Numbered from the stretch's first letter, positions 8,847 through 18,938 are shown. The stretch is 64,000 nt of DNA from Rhodospirillaceae bacterium (GCA_024638465.1 JAHEKF010000003.1:1-64000); one strand, 5' to 3'. Made by a program: numbers and translations. Notes: a model not told the origin generated them from the sequence alone.

Positions 8847-10147
8847 CGCTCGAGTCACTCCAGGACCGCTTTACCGAGACGCTGGACACGCTTCCCGGCT
8901 CACCCTCGGTTCGATCTGCGCGTGAGAACGCGATGGCGCACTTCAGCCAGGTCGGATTCCCGACAAGAAAACTGGAAAACTGGCGGTATACGGATGTGGG
9001 CCTGCTCGCATCGAGCGATTTCGATCCGGCAAAAACGCCGCTCGAGACAACGCTCAGCGCGAGCACACGTGCTGCGCTTGCTGCTTTGAACGCGGGCGAT
9101 GAGGCCATCGTCCTCGTCGACGGAATACCGCAGCGCGAGCCAGGAACATGGCCGAAGTCCGAAGGACTGGCTCTCACACCGCTCGCGGATCTCTGGTCCA
9201 GAGCGGATATTCTCCCGCAGCCGGAATCCTTCGAGGAAGCTCCGCTCGCAGCCGTGAATACAGCTTTTGCTCGCGATGGAATCTCGATATCCGTCGCTGC
9301 AGGATGCCGGCTCGCTGAACCGGTTCACGTCATCATGGTGACCAGCGAGCGGACAAGCAATGCGCCGCAACCGCGGATCGTGGTCGAATTGGGCGAGGCG
9401 TCTGAGCTGTCATTAATGCTGTATCTGATCGGCAATGAAGCCGCCCCGGCATGGACCAACCTAGTGACGCAGGTGGATCTGCAACCTCGCTCAAAATTAG
9501 CTATACATCGCGTACAAGAGCTCGGCAGCAAGGACGTTCACACCGAGCTCCTCTCAGCTCGCGTCAGAGATGCGGCTTCACTCGAGGCGAGCTATATCGA
9601 TCTGGGCGGTCAGCTGGTGCGTAACGATATCGTGGTGGATCTCATTCAGCCGGAAGCGGAATGCAATCTCTACGGCGTCTTTCTGGCGGATCAGGGCCAG
9701 CATGTCGACAATCATCTGCGCGTCGATCATTCCGCAGCTGGAACCGTGAGCAACCAGTCTTTTAAGGGCATCGCGGGTGACAGGGGTCGTGGCGTATTCA
9801 ATGGCAAGGTCGTGGTGCATCGCGATGCGCAGAAGATCGATGCGAAACAATCCAGCGACAATTTGCTGCTTTCCGAGCACGCGGAGATAGACACTAAGCC
9901 GGAACTCGAAATTTATGCGGACGACGTCAAGTGTTCTCACGGAGCGACGGTCGGGCAACTCGACGAGCGCCAGCTTTTCTATCTGCGTGCCCGCGGACTG
10001 TCGGACTCGGCAGCTCGAGGATTATTGACGTTCGCCTTCGCCAACGAGGTTCTGCAGCGACTATCGACTGCGGAAACGCGAGACCGGGTCGCCAGACGCG
10101 TACTGGAACGGCTGCCGGGTAAGCTCGACTGGGACGAATTACTGTGA
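8843..10147 (+). CDS. sufD: Fe-S cluster assembly protein SufD
   Basis: A 434-residue SufD, the SufB-related partner in the SufBC2D complex. Seen: N-terminal helical region with FPTRKLENWRYTDV, the beta-helix core, VDNHLRVDHSAAGTVSNQSFKG and the C-terminal QLFYLRARGLSDSAARGLL, including the conserved His of DDVKCSHGATVG. It starts in an ATGA overlap with sufC and ends in a GTGA overlap with sufS. Confidence 0.95.
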
Positions 10148-11406
10148 TCACCTCCATGTCTCCATCCAAGCCGCGCGGGCGCGACCTGATCACTGACATT
10201 GCGTCGTTGCGAGGGGATTTTCCGGTCTTACAACAACAGGTCCGCGGACGGCCTCTCGCATATCTCGACAGCGCGGCATCAGCGCAGCGTCCTCAAGCGG
10301 TTATCGACGCTATGGTGGCACAGGACTCCCACAACCACGCTAACGTACACCGGGGTGTTCACGAACTCAGTGAACGCTCGACGGACGCATACGAGGGCGC
10401 GAGAACCAAACTTCGCCGTTTCGTTAATGCCGAGTCCACGGACGAGATCATCTTCACGAGCGGCACGACGGAATCCATCAACCTCGTTGCCGCGAGCCTC
10501 GGAACGCAGATTCTGGCGCCGGAAGACGAGGTGCTGGTAACGCGAATGGAGCATCACTCCAATATCGTTCCATGGCAGCTCATCTGCGAGCGAACCGGCG
10601 CCAAAGTGGTTCCCGCCCCTATCACGAAGGAAGGCGAACTCGATCTGGATGGCTTCCGGCGCTGCCTCACCAAACGAACGAAAATAGTTGCGATCACGCA
10701 TGTCTCGAACGCTCTCGGCACGATAAATCCGATTAAGGAATTAATCGCGCTTGCCCATGATGTCGGCGCGCTGGTACTCGTAGACGGGGCGCAGGCGGCC
10801 GCGCATCTTCCGATTGACGTTCAGGATCTTGACTGCGATTTCTACGCGCTCTCAGGCCACAAAATGTTCGGTCCGACAGGCACGGGAATCCTTTACGGCA
10901 AAGCAACCCTCCTCGACTCGATGCCGCCGTACAAGAGCGGTGGCGAGATGATTCTCACGGTGAGTTTCGAAGGAACCAGATTCAACACCTTGCCGCATAA
11001 ATTCGAGGCGGGCACGCCTAACATCACCGGCGTTGTCGGTCTTGGCGCGGCGGTAGATTATCTGAGCGCCATCGACCCTGATGCGCTTGCGGACCATGAG
11101 CATGAGCTTCTCGACTACGCCACGGATGCCATCAAAGAAATTCCGGGCGCTCGACTCATCGGCACGGCAAGCAGCAAGGCCGGGGTCGTTTCATTTCTCA
11201 TCGACCCGATCCACGCGCATGATCTGGGCACAATCGTAGATCGCGAAGGCGTCGCGATTCGTACCGGGCATCATTGCGCGATGCCGGTCATGGAGTTCTT
11301 CGGTATTGCCGCGACCGCCCGAGCATCGTTCGCGCTCTACAATAATCGAGATGATATCGAGAGCCTGTTGAAAGGTATCCGAATCGCGCAGGAAATCTTC
11401 AAATGA
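10144..11406 (+). CDS. sufS: Cysteine desulfurase SufS
   Basis: A 420-residue PLP-dependent group II cysteine desulfurase that takes sulfur from cysteine for cluster assembly. The PLP lysine is K240 in SGHKMFGPTGTG; the persulfide cysteine is C378 in RTGHHCAMP. HHSNIVPWQ is also present. The GTG at 10144 overlaps the sufD stop; an ATG 15 nt downstream is an alternative start. The sulfur acceptor is probably SufU, encoded next, because no sufE is present here. Confidence 0.96.
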   Translation: MITSMSPSKPRGRDLITDIASLRGDFPVLQQQVRGRPLAYLDSAASAQRPQAVIDAMVAQDSHNHANVHRGVHELSERSTDAYEGARTKLRRFVNAESTDEIIFTSGTTESINLVAASLGTQILAPEDEVLVTRMEHHSNIVPWQLICERTGAKVVPAPITKEGELDLDGFRRCLTKRTKIVAITHVSNALGTINPIKELIALAHDVGALVLVDGAQAAAHLPIDVQDLDCDFYALSGHKMFGPTGTGILYGKATLLDSMPPYKSGGEMILTVSFEGTRFNTLPHKFEAGTPNITGVVGLGAAVDYLSAIDPDALADHEHELLDYATDAIKEIPGARLIGTASSKAGVVSFLIDPIHAHDLGTIVDREGVAIRTGHHCAMPVMEFFGIAATARASFALYNNRDDIESLLKGIRIAQEIFK

Positions 11407-11858
11407 ACGAGCTGCAGGACCTTTATCGAGAAGTCATTCTCGATCATAACCGCAGCCCGCGAAACTTCGGCGAGCTCGATGACGCCGACCGCATCGTTGA
11501 AGGCGTCAATCCGCTATGCGGTGATAAAATGACGCTCTATCTCAAGCTCGACGGCGACAAGGTCGAAGACGTCCGCTTTACCGGCACCGGCTGCGCAATC
11601 TCCGTCGCGTCATCGTCACTCATGACCGAGAGAATCAAAGGCGCGACAACGACAGAGAGCCTGGAGCTTTTCGAGCGAATTCACGACATGCTCGCTGCAC
11701 CGGATTTCGACGTAGCTACAGCGAACGCAGACCTCGAGAAACTCGCGGCGCTGTCGGGCGTGCGCGAATATCCGACGCGCGTCAAATGCGCCAGTCTCGC
11801 CTGGCATGCGCTCAAAAACGCGTTGACCGGAAGCGAAGCGAAGGTAACGACGGAATAG
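11403..11858 (+). CDS. sufU: Zinc-dependent sulfurtransferase SufU
   Basis: A 151-residue SufU-type protein. The zinc ligands C39, D41, C64 and C129 are in place (NPLCGDKM, GTGCAIS, RVKCASLAW), and the spacing around GTGCAISVASSSLM fits SufU rather than scaffold IscU. In Bacillus SufU relays sulfur from SufS. The gene overlaps sufS by 4 nt (ATGA) and is followed after 3 nt by sufT. A SufU-type acceptor in place of SufE is a minority arrangement in Gammaproteobacteria. Confidence 0.93.
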   Translation: MNELQDLYREVILDHNRSPRNFGELDDADRIVEGVNPLCGDKMTLYLKLDGDKVEDVRFTGTGCAISVASSSLMTERIKGATTTESLELFERIHDMLAAPDFDVATANADLEKLAALSGVREYPTRVKCASLAWHALKNALTGSEAKVTTE

Positions 11859-11861
11859 GCA

Positions 11862-12413
11862 ATGTATTACCCGCAGAGCGAAACGGTCGTGTTCTCGCGC
11901 GAGTGCGACGCCGTATTGATCCCGGCTGGAGAGCAAGTCACTCTCCCGGAGGGTACATCGGGCTTCATCACCCAGGCGCTGGGCGGAAGCTTCACGCTCT
12001 ATATCGAGGGAAACCTGTTCCGTATCGCCGGCACTGACGCCGACGCCATCGGCAAGGAGCCGCTTCGTCCACCCGACGTTCCCGCGGACGCGACGGAAGA
12101 GCAGCTCGAGTCCGTCATCTGGCAGCAAATGAAGACATGCTTCGATCCCGAGATCCCGATCAACATCGTCGATCTGGGGTTGATCTATCGCTGTGAACTC
12201 GTACGCGACGACAGCGACAAGCTGATCGTGAAAATCGAGATGACGCTCACGGCGCCCGGTTGCGGTATGGGCGAGATTCTGATGGAAGACGTTCGCGAAA
12301 AGATCGAAATCGTGCCGACGGTAGAGCGTGCCGAGGTCGAGCTGGTATTCGATCCGCCCTGGAATCAATCCATGATGTCGGAAGAAGCACGCTTGGAAGC
12401 GGGATTGCTCTGA
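11862..12413 (+). CDS. sufT: Iron-sulfur assembly factor SufT (DUF59 / MIP18)
   Basis: A 183-residue protein. The C-terminal DUF59 domain (about residues 75-170) shows DPEIPINIVDLGLIY and LTAPGCGMGEIL with its conserved Cys. The N-terminal ~65 residues match the extra domain of SufT (VIPAGEQVTLPEGTSGFI). SufT helps mature Fe-S proteins when demand is high. It lies 3 nt after sufU and 9 nt before the phosphatase gene, so all are probably on one transcript. Confidence 0.9.
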   Translation: MYYPQSETVVFSRECDAVLIPAGEQVTLPEGTSGFITQALGGSFTLYIEGNLFRIAGTDADAIGKEPLRPPDVPADATEEQLESVIWQQMKTCFDPEIPINIVDLGLIYRCELVRDDSDKLIVKIEMTLTAPGCGMGEILMEDVREKIEIVPTVERAEVELVFDPPWNQSMMSEEARLEAGLL

Positions 12414-12422
12414 GACCGCGAC

Positions 12423-12938
12423 ATGAAGCGATTAACCCTCGTGCGCCATGCAAAATCGAGCTGGACCGAAGTACTCTTGTCCGATCACGATCGCGATCTC
12501 GCGGAGCGCGGGATTCGCGATGCTCCGCGAATGGGCAAGCGGATCAACGCCAGAAAATTGCGGCCTTCGCTGATCATTTCCAGCACCGCGGTACGGGCAA
12601 TGTCGACGGCTCGCGCTATCGCCGAAGCGCTAAATTATCCATTGGAGTTTCTTCAGTCCGAGAAAGAACTCTACCTGGCATCGCCGGACAAGATTCTCGA
12701 GATCGTATGTGCCCAGGAAGACAATTTTTCGGATCTTATGGTCGTCGGTCACAATCCCGGTATGACGGATCTCGCCAACCAGCTGCTACCGTCGCTAGAC
12801 ATTGACAATCTTCCGACCTGCGGTGTCGTGGCGATCGATTTCGAGACCGGCAGCTGGGCGAAGATTCCCGAAGCGAATGCCAGGCTCTTTTTCTACGACT
12901 ATCCCAAGAACCCCGAGCTATTGCTCATTGAGGACTGA
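12423..12938 (+). CDS. sixA: SixA-like histidine phosphatase
   Basis: A 171-residue histidine-phosphatase-superfamily protein with the catalytic motif LVRHAKSSW (H9), a second Arg/Ser patch (LIISSTAVRAMSTARAIA) and VVGHNPGMTDLAN holding the second catalytic His. Length and motifs fit SixA, which removes phosphate from phosphohistidine in HPt or PTS proteins. It starts 9 nt after sufT, so it may be transcribed with the suf operon. Its target here is unknown. The end is convergent with sppA, 8 nt away. Confidence 0.85.
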   Translation: MKRLTLVRHAKSSWTEVLLSDHDRDLAERGIRDAPRMGKRINARKLRPSLIISSTAVRAMSTARAIAEALNYPLEFLQSEKELYLASPDKILEIVCAQEDNFSDLMVVGHNPGMTDLANQLLPSLDIDNLPTCGVVAIDFETGSWAKIPEANARLFFYDYPKNPELLLIED

Positions 12939-12946
12939 AGCACGCC

Positions 12947-14797
12947 CTACCGCAGATCGCAGAAACAGTACGCGTAGATATCCCGCGGATCGTTCAGCCG
13001 TTCCAGAAACCGCAGCGGTTGCGCAATGGCGTTGAGCACACTCCGAAATTCGTCCGGAACGCCCCACTCGATCGTCGATCGACGCGTAAGAGGCGCGAAC
13101 ACGGTTGCGAATTCGAGCGCGATCCGTTCCGCGAACTCCAGTTCTTTTTCGAGATATAGAATCTCGTAGTCGTCCTCTTCGAGTCCGGCGAGGTCGGCTG
13201 CGGAAGATATAGCGTCATCCAGGTTTCCGAGACGATCGACAAGTCCTCGAGTTTGCGCTTCAGTGGCGATCCACACACGACCGCGCGCAACAGCATCGAT
13301 TTCGTCAACAGTTCGGCCGCGGTGATCTGCGACTTTGCCGATGAACTGATCGTATCCGAACTGAATGGCCTGGCCGATTAAATCGTCGATATCCGGCCCG
13401 AGCTCGAGAAGCGGATTGAGCTGTCCCGCCAGAGCGGTCGTACCGGTACCATCCACATGCACTCCAAGCCGATCGAAGGAGCGTTGAAACGTCGGCAACA
13501 TCGCCCCGATTCCGATCGAGCCCGTCAACGTCGTTGGACTCGCCCAAATCTCGTCAGCACTCATCGAGATCCAATAACCCCCGGATGCCGCGACGCTACC
13601 CATCGATACCAGCAACGGTCGCCCGGTCTGCTGGAACGTTTCGAGTTCGTGTAATACGACATCGGAAGCGAACGCGCTGCCGCCCGGACTGTCGACGCGA
13701 AGTACCAACGCTTTGATGCTGTCATCTTCGGTCGCACGTCTGACCAACGCAGCAGTCGAATCTCCGCCGATCGTACCGGCTGGCTGCGCTCCATCCAGGA
13801 TCATTCCCGCGGCAACCAGTACTCCGATTCGATCCCCGTCAGGCTGACCACCCTCTATGCCGCGTAGCGCCCGCAGGTAGGCCGCATGCGTGATGCTGGG
13901 AAAGTCCTCCGAATCAGCGTCGTCGCTCACGCTGAGCTTCAGTCGCGTGTCAATGTCACCCCTCGGGAGCAATTCATCGACCAGTCCCGCATCCAGCGCC
14001 ATTCGCGCGGTGTCGCCGTTCGCCTGCCGCAGAAGTTCCGGCGCAGTATCGGCGTAACGCTGCAACGCTTCACTGTCGAGTTCCCGGGCCGCGGTTACGT
14101 CCGCCTGATAAGCGTCCCAAAGCGCACCGAGATACTGACTGGCAGCCTCACGGTCCTCGTCAGACATATCGTCACGCGTGATGGGCTCGACGAACGATTT
14201 GTATTCCCCGACCGTCCAGACATTGAAATCGATGGAGAGATTCTCGATCGCAGTCCGATAGTACGGCGCAAAGCGGCTGAATCCTTCTATATAGACGAAA
14301 CCCATCGGATTCATCAGAATCTCGTCGGCGTGAGCCGCGAGATAGTATTGAGTTTGCGAGAATCCATCCCCGGTTGCGATAACCGTCTTGCCGCTCGCTT
14401 TGAACATCACGATTTCATCCGCGACTTCCTGCAGCTTGCTGAGCCCCGCTCCGCCCATTTTCCCGAGATCCAGCACTAGCGAGTTGATCCGATCGTCTGT
14501 TGCGGCAGCCCGGATCGCGTCGATCAAATCCTTCACCAAAACCTCTTGATCCGGAAGTCCACGGGCACGGGAAATAGCGAGCTCTATCGGATCCCCGGAG
14601 AGTTGCTCGACGAGCTGCCCTTCCGGCGCAAGAACCAGAGCTGCCCCTTGCGGAACGATGACCGGCTCCCGAGCGATACCCGCAAGCACGAATATTACGA
14701 TGGTTAACAACACCAATAGATGCAGAACTCGACGCAGGCCGTCGAGTGTTCGCCAGGCAACGACGAGTAGTTTCTTGACGAGAGTAAGCGGGTTCAT
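12947..14797 (-). CDS. sppA: Signal peptide peptidase SppA (protease IV, 67-kDa type)
   Basis: A 616-residue inner-membrane serine protease that degrades cleaved signal peptides. One transmembrane helix lies near residues 27-45 (LLVLLTIVIFVLAGIA). It is the long two-domain form: the N-terminal domain carries the catalytic Lys in GEYKSFVEPITR and the C-terminal domain the Ser in SMGSVAASGGYWIS. LRVDSPGGSAFASD is also typical. It is preceded on the same strand, after 69 bp, by the TRAP permease gene and is convergent with sixA. Confidence 0.95.
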   Translation of the reverse strand: MNPLTLVKKLLVVAWRTLDGLRRVLHLLVLLTIVIFVLAGIAREPVIVPQGAALVLAPEGQLVEQLSGDPIELAISRARGLPDQEVLVKDLIDAIRAAATDDRINSLVLDLGKMGGAGLSKLQEVADEIVMFKASGKTVIATGDGFSQTQYYLAAHADEILMNPMGFVYIEGFSRFAPYYRTAIENLSIDFNVWTVGEYKSFVEPITRDDMSDEDREAASQYLGALWDAYQADVTAARELDSEALQRYADTAPELLRQANGDTARMALDAGLVDELLPRGDIDTRLKLSVSDDADSEDFPSITHAAYLRALRGIEGGQPDGDRIGVLVAAGMILDGAQPAGTIGGDSTAALVRRATEDDSIKALVLRVDSPGGSAFASDVVLHELETFQQTGRPLLVSMGSVAASGGYWISMSADEIWASPTTLTGSIGIGAMLPTFQRSFDRLGVHVDGTGTTALAGQLNPLLELGPDIDDLIGQAIQFGYDQFIGKVADHRGRTVDEIDAVARGRVWIATEAQTRGLVDRLGNLDDAISSAADLAGLEEDDYEILYLEKELEFAERIALEFATVFAPLTRRSTIEWGVPDEFRSVLNAIAQPLRFLERLNDPRDIYAYCFCDLR

Positions 14798-14866
14798 AGC
14801 TGTGTTGTCCTTTCAAACCTTATTCGATACGTATCGGCTTCGCGCCAGCCGGACAAGCGATCCCTG

Positions 14867-16123
14867 CTATTCGATCAACACCAGCGATAGCGATGGCCAA
14901 TAAGCAATGATAAATACAGATACGAGCAATACGACGAAAAACGGCAGTGTGGCTCGATAAATCTCAGCAATACTGCGATCGAAACGAAAGCTCGAAATAA
15001 AGAGATTCAGTCCAACGGGCGGGGTCAGATAACCCAGCTCCATCGTCGCCAGAAACAATATCCCGAGGTGAATCGGATGGATACCGTATTGAGAGGCTAC
15101 CGGCAGAATTAAAGGCACGACAAGAACAATCGCCGAAAAGATATCCAGTATCGCCCCCAGCATCAGCAAGAAGACGATCAGAGCGAGCAGGAAAGTTCCT
15201 GGTCCGGCCACGTAGGAATCGACGAATGCGAACAGCTGCTCGGGCACGCCCGCGTAAATCATGTAGTTCGTCGACGCCAGCGACATTCCAAGGATCATGA
15301 AGATCGCGCCAACGAGCACCATGGATTCGCGCATGATCCCGGGCAGATTCGCCCATGGAATTTCCTTTCGAATGAGTATCTCGACGATCATTACGTACAG
15401 TGCGGTAACGGCTGCTGCTTCGGATACTGCGAAGTAACCACTGTAAATCCCGCCGAGAACGACAATGGGCAACGGAAGCTCCCAGGCTGAATCGCGAACC
15501 GCCGCAAGCACTTCCCTGCCCGAGGCATCCGCCAGCGATGTCCGGTTTCTTCGATTCACCCAGAAGCTGTATATCGACAGCATAACGACCATGAGCAGGC
15601 CAGGAAAAATACCGGCAAGAAACAAGTCGTCGATAGAGGCCATCGCGACAACGCCGTAGAGGATAAGTGGAAGCGATGGTGCAAACAGAAGCCCGAGGCT
15701 GCCAGACGTTGTTATCAGACCCAGGCTGAAGCGCTCGTCGTACCCCGCCCCCGATAAAGCCGGATAGAACAGCGCGCCCAGAGCGATGATGGTTACGCCG
15801 GATGCGCCCGTAAATGCAGTGAACAGCGCGCAGGTCGCCAGGCAAACGATCGCGAGACCACCGGGTAACCACCCCAGCAGAGCTTGCGAGAGGCGAACCA
15901 GGCGCTGCGGCGATTGGCTTTCGCTCAGCACGAAGCCCGCAAAGGTAAAAAGCGGAATTGCCACGAGTATCGGCATCTCCGCCAAGCCGAAGAACTCTAT
16001 CCCCATCAGCGAGAGATCGATTTCGGAACGGTAGAATCCCGCCATCGCGCTGGCGGCGATAATGGCGTAAAGGGGGGCTCCTAGCAGCGCCAGAACCAGC
16101 AGAACCAGCCCCGTGAGTATCAC
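14867..16123 (-). CDS. dctM: TRAP transporter large permease (DctM-like)
   Basis: A 418-residue membrane protein with about 12 predicted helices, the ion-coupled subunit of a tripartite TRAP importer. Seen: GAPLYAIIAASAM, GWLPGGLAIVCLATCALFTAFTGASGVT, GYDERFSLGLITTSGSLGLLFAPSLPLILYG and ELGYLTPPVGLNLF. The GTG at 16123 forms a GTGA overlap with the small permease stop; the frame remains open upstream but the extra residues are hydrophilic and not family-like. The substrate cannot be read from the sequence. Confidence 0.93.
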   Translation of the reverse strand: MILTGLVLLVLALLGAPLYAIIAASAMAGFYRSEIDLSLMGIEFFGLAEMPILVAIPLFTFAGFVLSESQSPQRLVRLSQALLGWLPGGLAIVCLATCALFTAFTGASGVTIIALGALFYPALSGAGYDERFSLGLITTSGSLGLLFAPSLPLILYGVVAMASIDDLFLAGIFPGLLMVVMLSIYSFWVNRRNRTSLADASGREVLAAVRDSAWELPLPIVVLGGIYSGYFAVSEAAAVTALYVMIVEILIRKEIPWANLPGIMRESMVLVGAIFMILGMSLASTNYMIYAGVPEQLFAFVDSYVAGPGTFLLALIVFLLMLGAILDIFSAIVLVVPLILPVASQYGIHPIHLGILFLATMELGYLTPPVGLNLFISSFRFDRSIAEIYRATLPFFVVLLVSVFIIAYWPSLSLVLIE

Positions 16124-16617
16124 AGCCGAGCTCCCATCAGGCGCCGGAATGTTTGCAGCACCGAACGGTAGGCGATCAGCGCAAACCCTACCGGCAAAAT
16201 CAGCTGAAAGATCCAGGCCGGCCAGTCCGAAACCAGAACATCGCCGTAAAGTCTCGAGTCCTGGACAAAACGCCACGAATGCCAGGCCAGGAGACTTGTT
16301 ACTGCGACAGTAAAAGCATCAGTAACGAAATGCGCCGCTTTCTGCGGTACGCCCGACAGCGATCGCGTAAGCAGATCGATTTTTATCTGCTTGTGCTCCC
16401 TGCTCGCCGCTATCGCGCCAAGGACCGCCAGCCAAAGCACCATCAGCCTGACGATGCTGTCGCCCCAGCCCAGGCTGGTCGAAAAAACGTTTCGCAGCAG
16501 AATCTGCGTGCTCGCGAGCAGTATCAGCCCGGTCAGCATCAGCGTCATTAACGCATTCTCGAGGAATCGCCCCAGGCGATCGGCACGCTGCAGCCAGCCT
16601 TCGATGGTCGGATTCAC
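16120..16617 (-). CDS. dctQ: TRAP transporter small permease (DctQ-like)
   Basis: A 165-residue protein with four transmembrane helices. It has the DctQ signature around LASTQILLRNVFSTSLGWGDSIVRLMVLWLAVLGA and ASREHKQIKIDLL. It pairs with the large permease, whose start overlaps its stop, and lies 30 nt after the binding-protein gene. The order binding protein, small, large is standard for this family. Confidence 0.92.
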   Translation of the reverse strand: MNPTIEGWLQRADRLGRFLENALMTLMLTGLILLASTQILLRNVFSTSLGWGDSIVRLMVLWLAVLGAIAASREHKQIKIDLLTRSLSGVPQKAAHFVTDAFTVAVTSLLAWHSWRFVQDSRLYGDVLVSDWPAWIFQLILPVGFALIAYRSVLQTFRRLMGARL

Positions 16618-16647
16618 CGAGAAAGCGTTCTGGAGCTGGATGGCAGA

Positions 16648-17679
16648 CTAAGGTGTGACGGTGCGTGCACCCGACCGGTACTCCGCGAGAACAGAGAGCA
16701 TCTGGTCCAGAACTCGCGCGTCGATATCCGAACGTGCTCGCAATTCCGGATAGAGCCCCTCGATGGTCTCCCTCCAACCCGGAATATCCGCGGCATCGAC
16801 AGGCACGAATTCGAGCCCCGATTGTTCCAGCACGGCGCGCGCATCGGCATTGTCCCGACGGCTGCCGGTATCGAGGCGCTGCATTACATCTCCCATCACC
16901 GCTCGCACCAGCGCCTGATCTTCCGCTGACAGTCGATCGAATACTCTGGAGTCGATCGCGAAGATGCCCAGTCCGTAAGAGACCGGCAGATCCGTGACGT
17001 AACGTACTTTCGTATGCCATTGCAATACCAGCGCGACCACGGGCGATGCGGCGACAACGTCCAATAGCCCGGTCTGAAGACCGGTCAGTACATCGGTCGG
17101 CGGCAGGACGACAGGCGACAAACCCATCGCCTCGAGCACGCGAAACCCGATCGGGTCGCCCTCGGGACTCCAGACTTTGCGCCTGCGCATGTCCCCGACG
17201 GTGCCAATCGGTTCGTTGGCCATCAGGTGCGCAAAGCCGCCTTCGATAAACCCGAAACTGACAAATCCCGCTTCCGCCAGTCCGGCCTCCAGAGCCGGAT
17301 CGACGCGTTTGCGAACGTAGTCGACTTCTTCCAGCGAGCGGAACAGCAGAGGAATACCGTAGAGATTGAAGCCGGCATAGCGCTCAGCCAGTCCGCCGCC
17401 CGTGAAAGCACCGCCGTGCAACTGGCCAACGCGAATTTTTCGCAACACCTGAGAATCGTTGCCCATGACGCCGCCAGGATAGAACTTGATCGTAACGCGT
17501 CCAGCCGTTCGCTCCGCGATCTCGGCCGCTCCGGCGCGCATTTCTCGCATCCAGCCGGAGCCATCCGGCGCGATAGTCGCGACCTTGATCTCGATTGCAA
17601 TAGCCGGACCGGAGCCGATAAGGACAACGGCCAGCGCAGCCAGAATACGACTGGTGATTCGATTGAGCATATTACGCAC
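16648..17679 (-). CDS. dctP: TRAP transporter substrate-binding protein (DctP family)
   Basis: A 343-residue periplasmic binding protein. The signal peptide ends near AIAIE (residues 1-29). Seen: IKVATIAPDGSGWMREM, FYPGGVMGNDSQVLRKIRVGQLHGG, and MRRRKVWSPEGDPIGFRVLEAMG, which holds the conserved Arg that usually contacts a substrate carboxylate. It follows the TatT lipoprotein gene by 22 nt. TatT-linked TRAP systems are thought to carry hydrophobic ligands, but the ligand here is unknown. Confidence 0.92.
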   Translation of the reverse strand: MRNMLNRITSRILAALAVVLIGSGPAIAIEIKVATIAPDGSGWMREMRAGAAEIAERTAGRVTIKFYPGGVMGNDSQVLRKIRVGQLHGGAFTGGGLAERYAGFNLYGIPLLFRSLEEVDYVRKRVDPALEAGLAEAGFVSFGFIEGGFAHLMANEPIGTVGDMRRRKVWSPEGDPIGFRVLEAMGLSPVVLPPTDVLTGLQTGLLDVVAASPVVALVLQWHTKVRYVTDLPVSYGLGIFAIDSRVFDRLSAEDQALVRAVMGDVMQRLDTGSRRDNADARAVLEQSGLEFVPVDAADIPGWRETIEGLYPELRARSDIDARVLDQMLSVLAEYRSGARTVTP

Positions 17680-17701
17680 CGATTCGATTCATACCTTGGC
17701 G

Positions 17702-18577
17702 TCAGAAGTAGGCCGCAGACGACGCCAGAAGCTCCTCGGCATCGCGCTTGGCGAGCACGTTGAAAAGCGTTCGGCCCGGCGCTTCCGCCGGTGCCGCCAG
17801 CACTTCGTTGAGAAGCCTGTCGTGGAGCTCCCGATCAAACATCATACGACCGTATCGCCTTGCATACTCTACCTTGGCAGACAGATCAGAACCGGAACTA
17901 ATCGATATTGCGCGCTCAAAATGCGATCTCGCAATTTCTGGCTGCCCACCCAATGAGGGCGGCCGGAGCGAATTCAGTATGCCGAGGTAGACATGCACTC
18001 CACCATCGTCGTAGCTCTCATCGAGCTCCAGCAGGCGGTTCATCGCCGCCTGTACCCACGGAAGCTCGCCTACGGCCGTCCAGTCAGTGCTGGTCGCATC
18101 GAGATGACTCAGCCAGCTCACGGCGTAGGCATAGAGCACATCGACCTGACCCCGCTCCACTCTCGCAAGCTCGGCGACAAAATCGTCATAATCGAGACCC
18201 GCCCAATCGCAAGCAGGCTCGTAGTCGAGGCATATCGCACGCGCGCCATAGCGACGTCCCTTTTCGGTCAACACCGCACGATGCTCCGGCGTATCCGAAA
18301 ACCGCGATCCGTAAAGCGCGAAAAGCTGAGCGCCGGCTGCCAGCAATCCGACGTTTTCCGGACGCTGAATGATAAAGCCGTCCACGATCAGCAGATAGGC
18401 CGGCAGCCCTGCACTGACGATTTCGGGGTCGTTCTGGTTGAGAATCGCGGCGGACAACGTGTCAGCCGCCATCCCGCCCATAACCGTGCAGCCTGTCGAG
18501 CCGAGCATCCCACAGCAAAGAACCGCGGCGATTCGCGCGCGGCTCAAGCGTGGCTTTGTTGTCGGACCAGCGAACAC
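17702..18577 (-). CDS. TRAP-associated TatT lipoprotein
   Basis: A 291-residue lipoprotein of the TatT family, a TPR-rich protein that partners a TRAP binding protein in the periplasm. The start is the GTG at 18577, chosen because AAGGAG sits 6 nt upstream; the frame is open further 5' but would run into rplS. A hydrophobic segment ends in GSTGC (lipobox). The body is helical, with GLPAYLLIVDGFIIQRPEN, LYGSRF and YLGILNSLRPPSLGGQPEIARSHF typical of the family. It lies 16 nt after rplS and 22 nt before dctP, so the transporter may be transcribed with ribosomal genes. Confidence 0.87.
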   Translation of the reverse strand: MFAGPTTKPRLSRARIAAVLCCGMLGSTGCTVMGGMAADTLSAAILNQNDPEIVSAGLPAYLLIVDGFIIQRPENVGLLAAGAQLFALYGSRFSDTPEHRAVLTEKGRRYGARAICLDYEPACDWAGLDYDDFVAELARVERGQVDVLYAYAVSWLSHLDATSTDWTAVGELPWVQAAMNRLLELDESYDDGGVHVYLGILNSLRPPSLGGQPEIARSHFERAISISSGSDLSAKVEYARRYGRMMFDRELHDRLLNEVLAAPAEAPGRTLFNVLAKRDAEELLASSAAYF

Positions 18578-18593
18578 GCCAGCCTCCTTGGCG

Positions 18594-18938
18594 CTAGATC
18601 TTTTCCTTGATCCGGGCGGACTTACCGCTACGTTCGCGAAGATAATAGAGTTTAGCTCGGCGCACGTCACCGCGTCGCTTTACCTTGATCTCTGCGACTG
18701 CCGGGCTATGCGTCTGAAAAACGCGCTCGACGCCTTCGCCGTGAGAGATCTTCCGCACCGTAAAGGCCGAGTTCAGGCCGCGATTGCGTTTCGCGATAAC
18801 GACCCCCTCGTAGGCCTGAAGTCGTTCGCGCTGACCTTCCTTGACACGAACCTGAACGACGACCGTGTCGCCGGGAGAAAAATCCGGAACGTCTGTCTTG
18901 AGCTGTTCCTGCTCGAGATCGCTGATAATCTTTGACAT
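18594..18938 (-). CDS. rplS: 50S ribosomal protein L19
   Basis: A 114-residue L19 with the family stretches [35 protein letters not shown] and [16 protein letters not shown]19 lies at the 30S-50S interface. It is the last gene of the rpsP-rimM-trmD-rplS operon, 27 nt after trmD. Confidence 0.98.
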   Translation of the reverse strand: MSKIISDLEQEQLKTDVPDFSPGDTVVVQVRVKEGQRERLQAYEGVVIAKRNRGLNSAFTVRKISHGEGVERVFQTHSPAVAEIKVKRRGDVRRAKLYYLRERSGKSARIKEKI

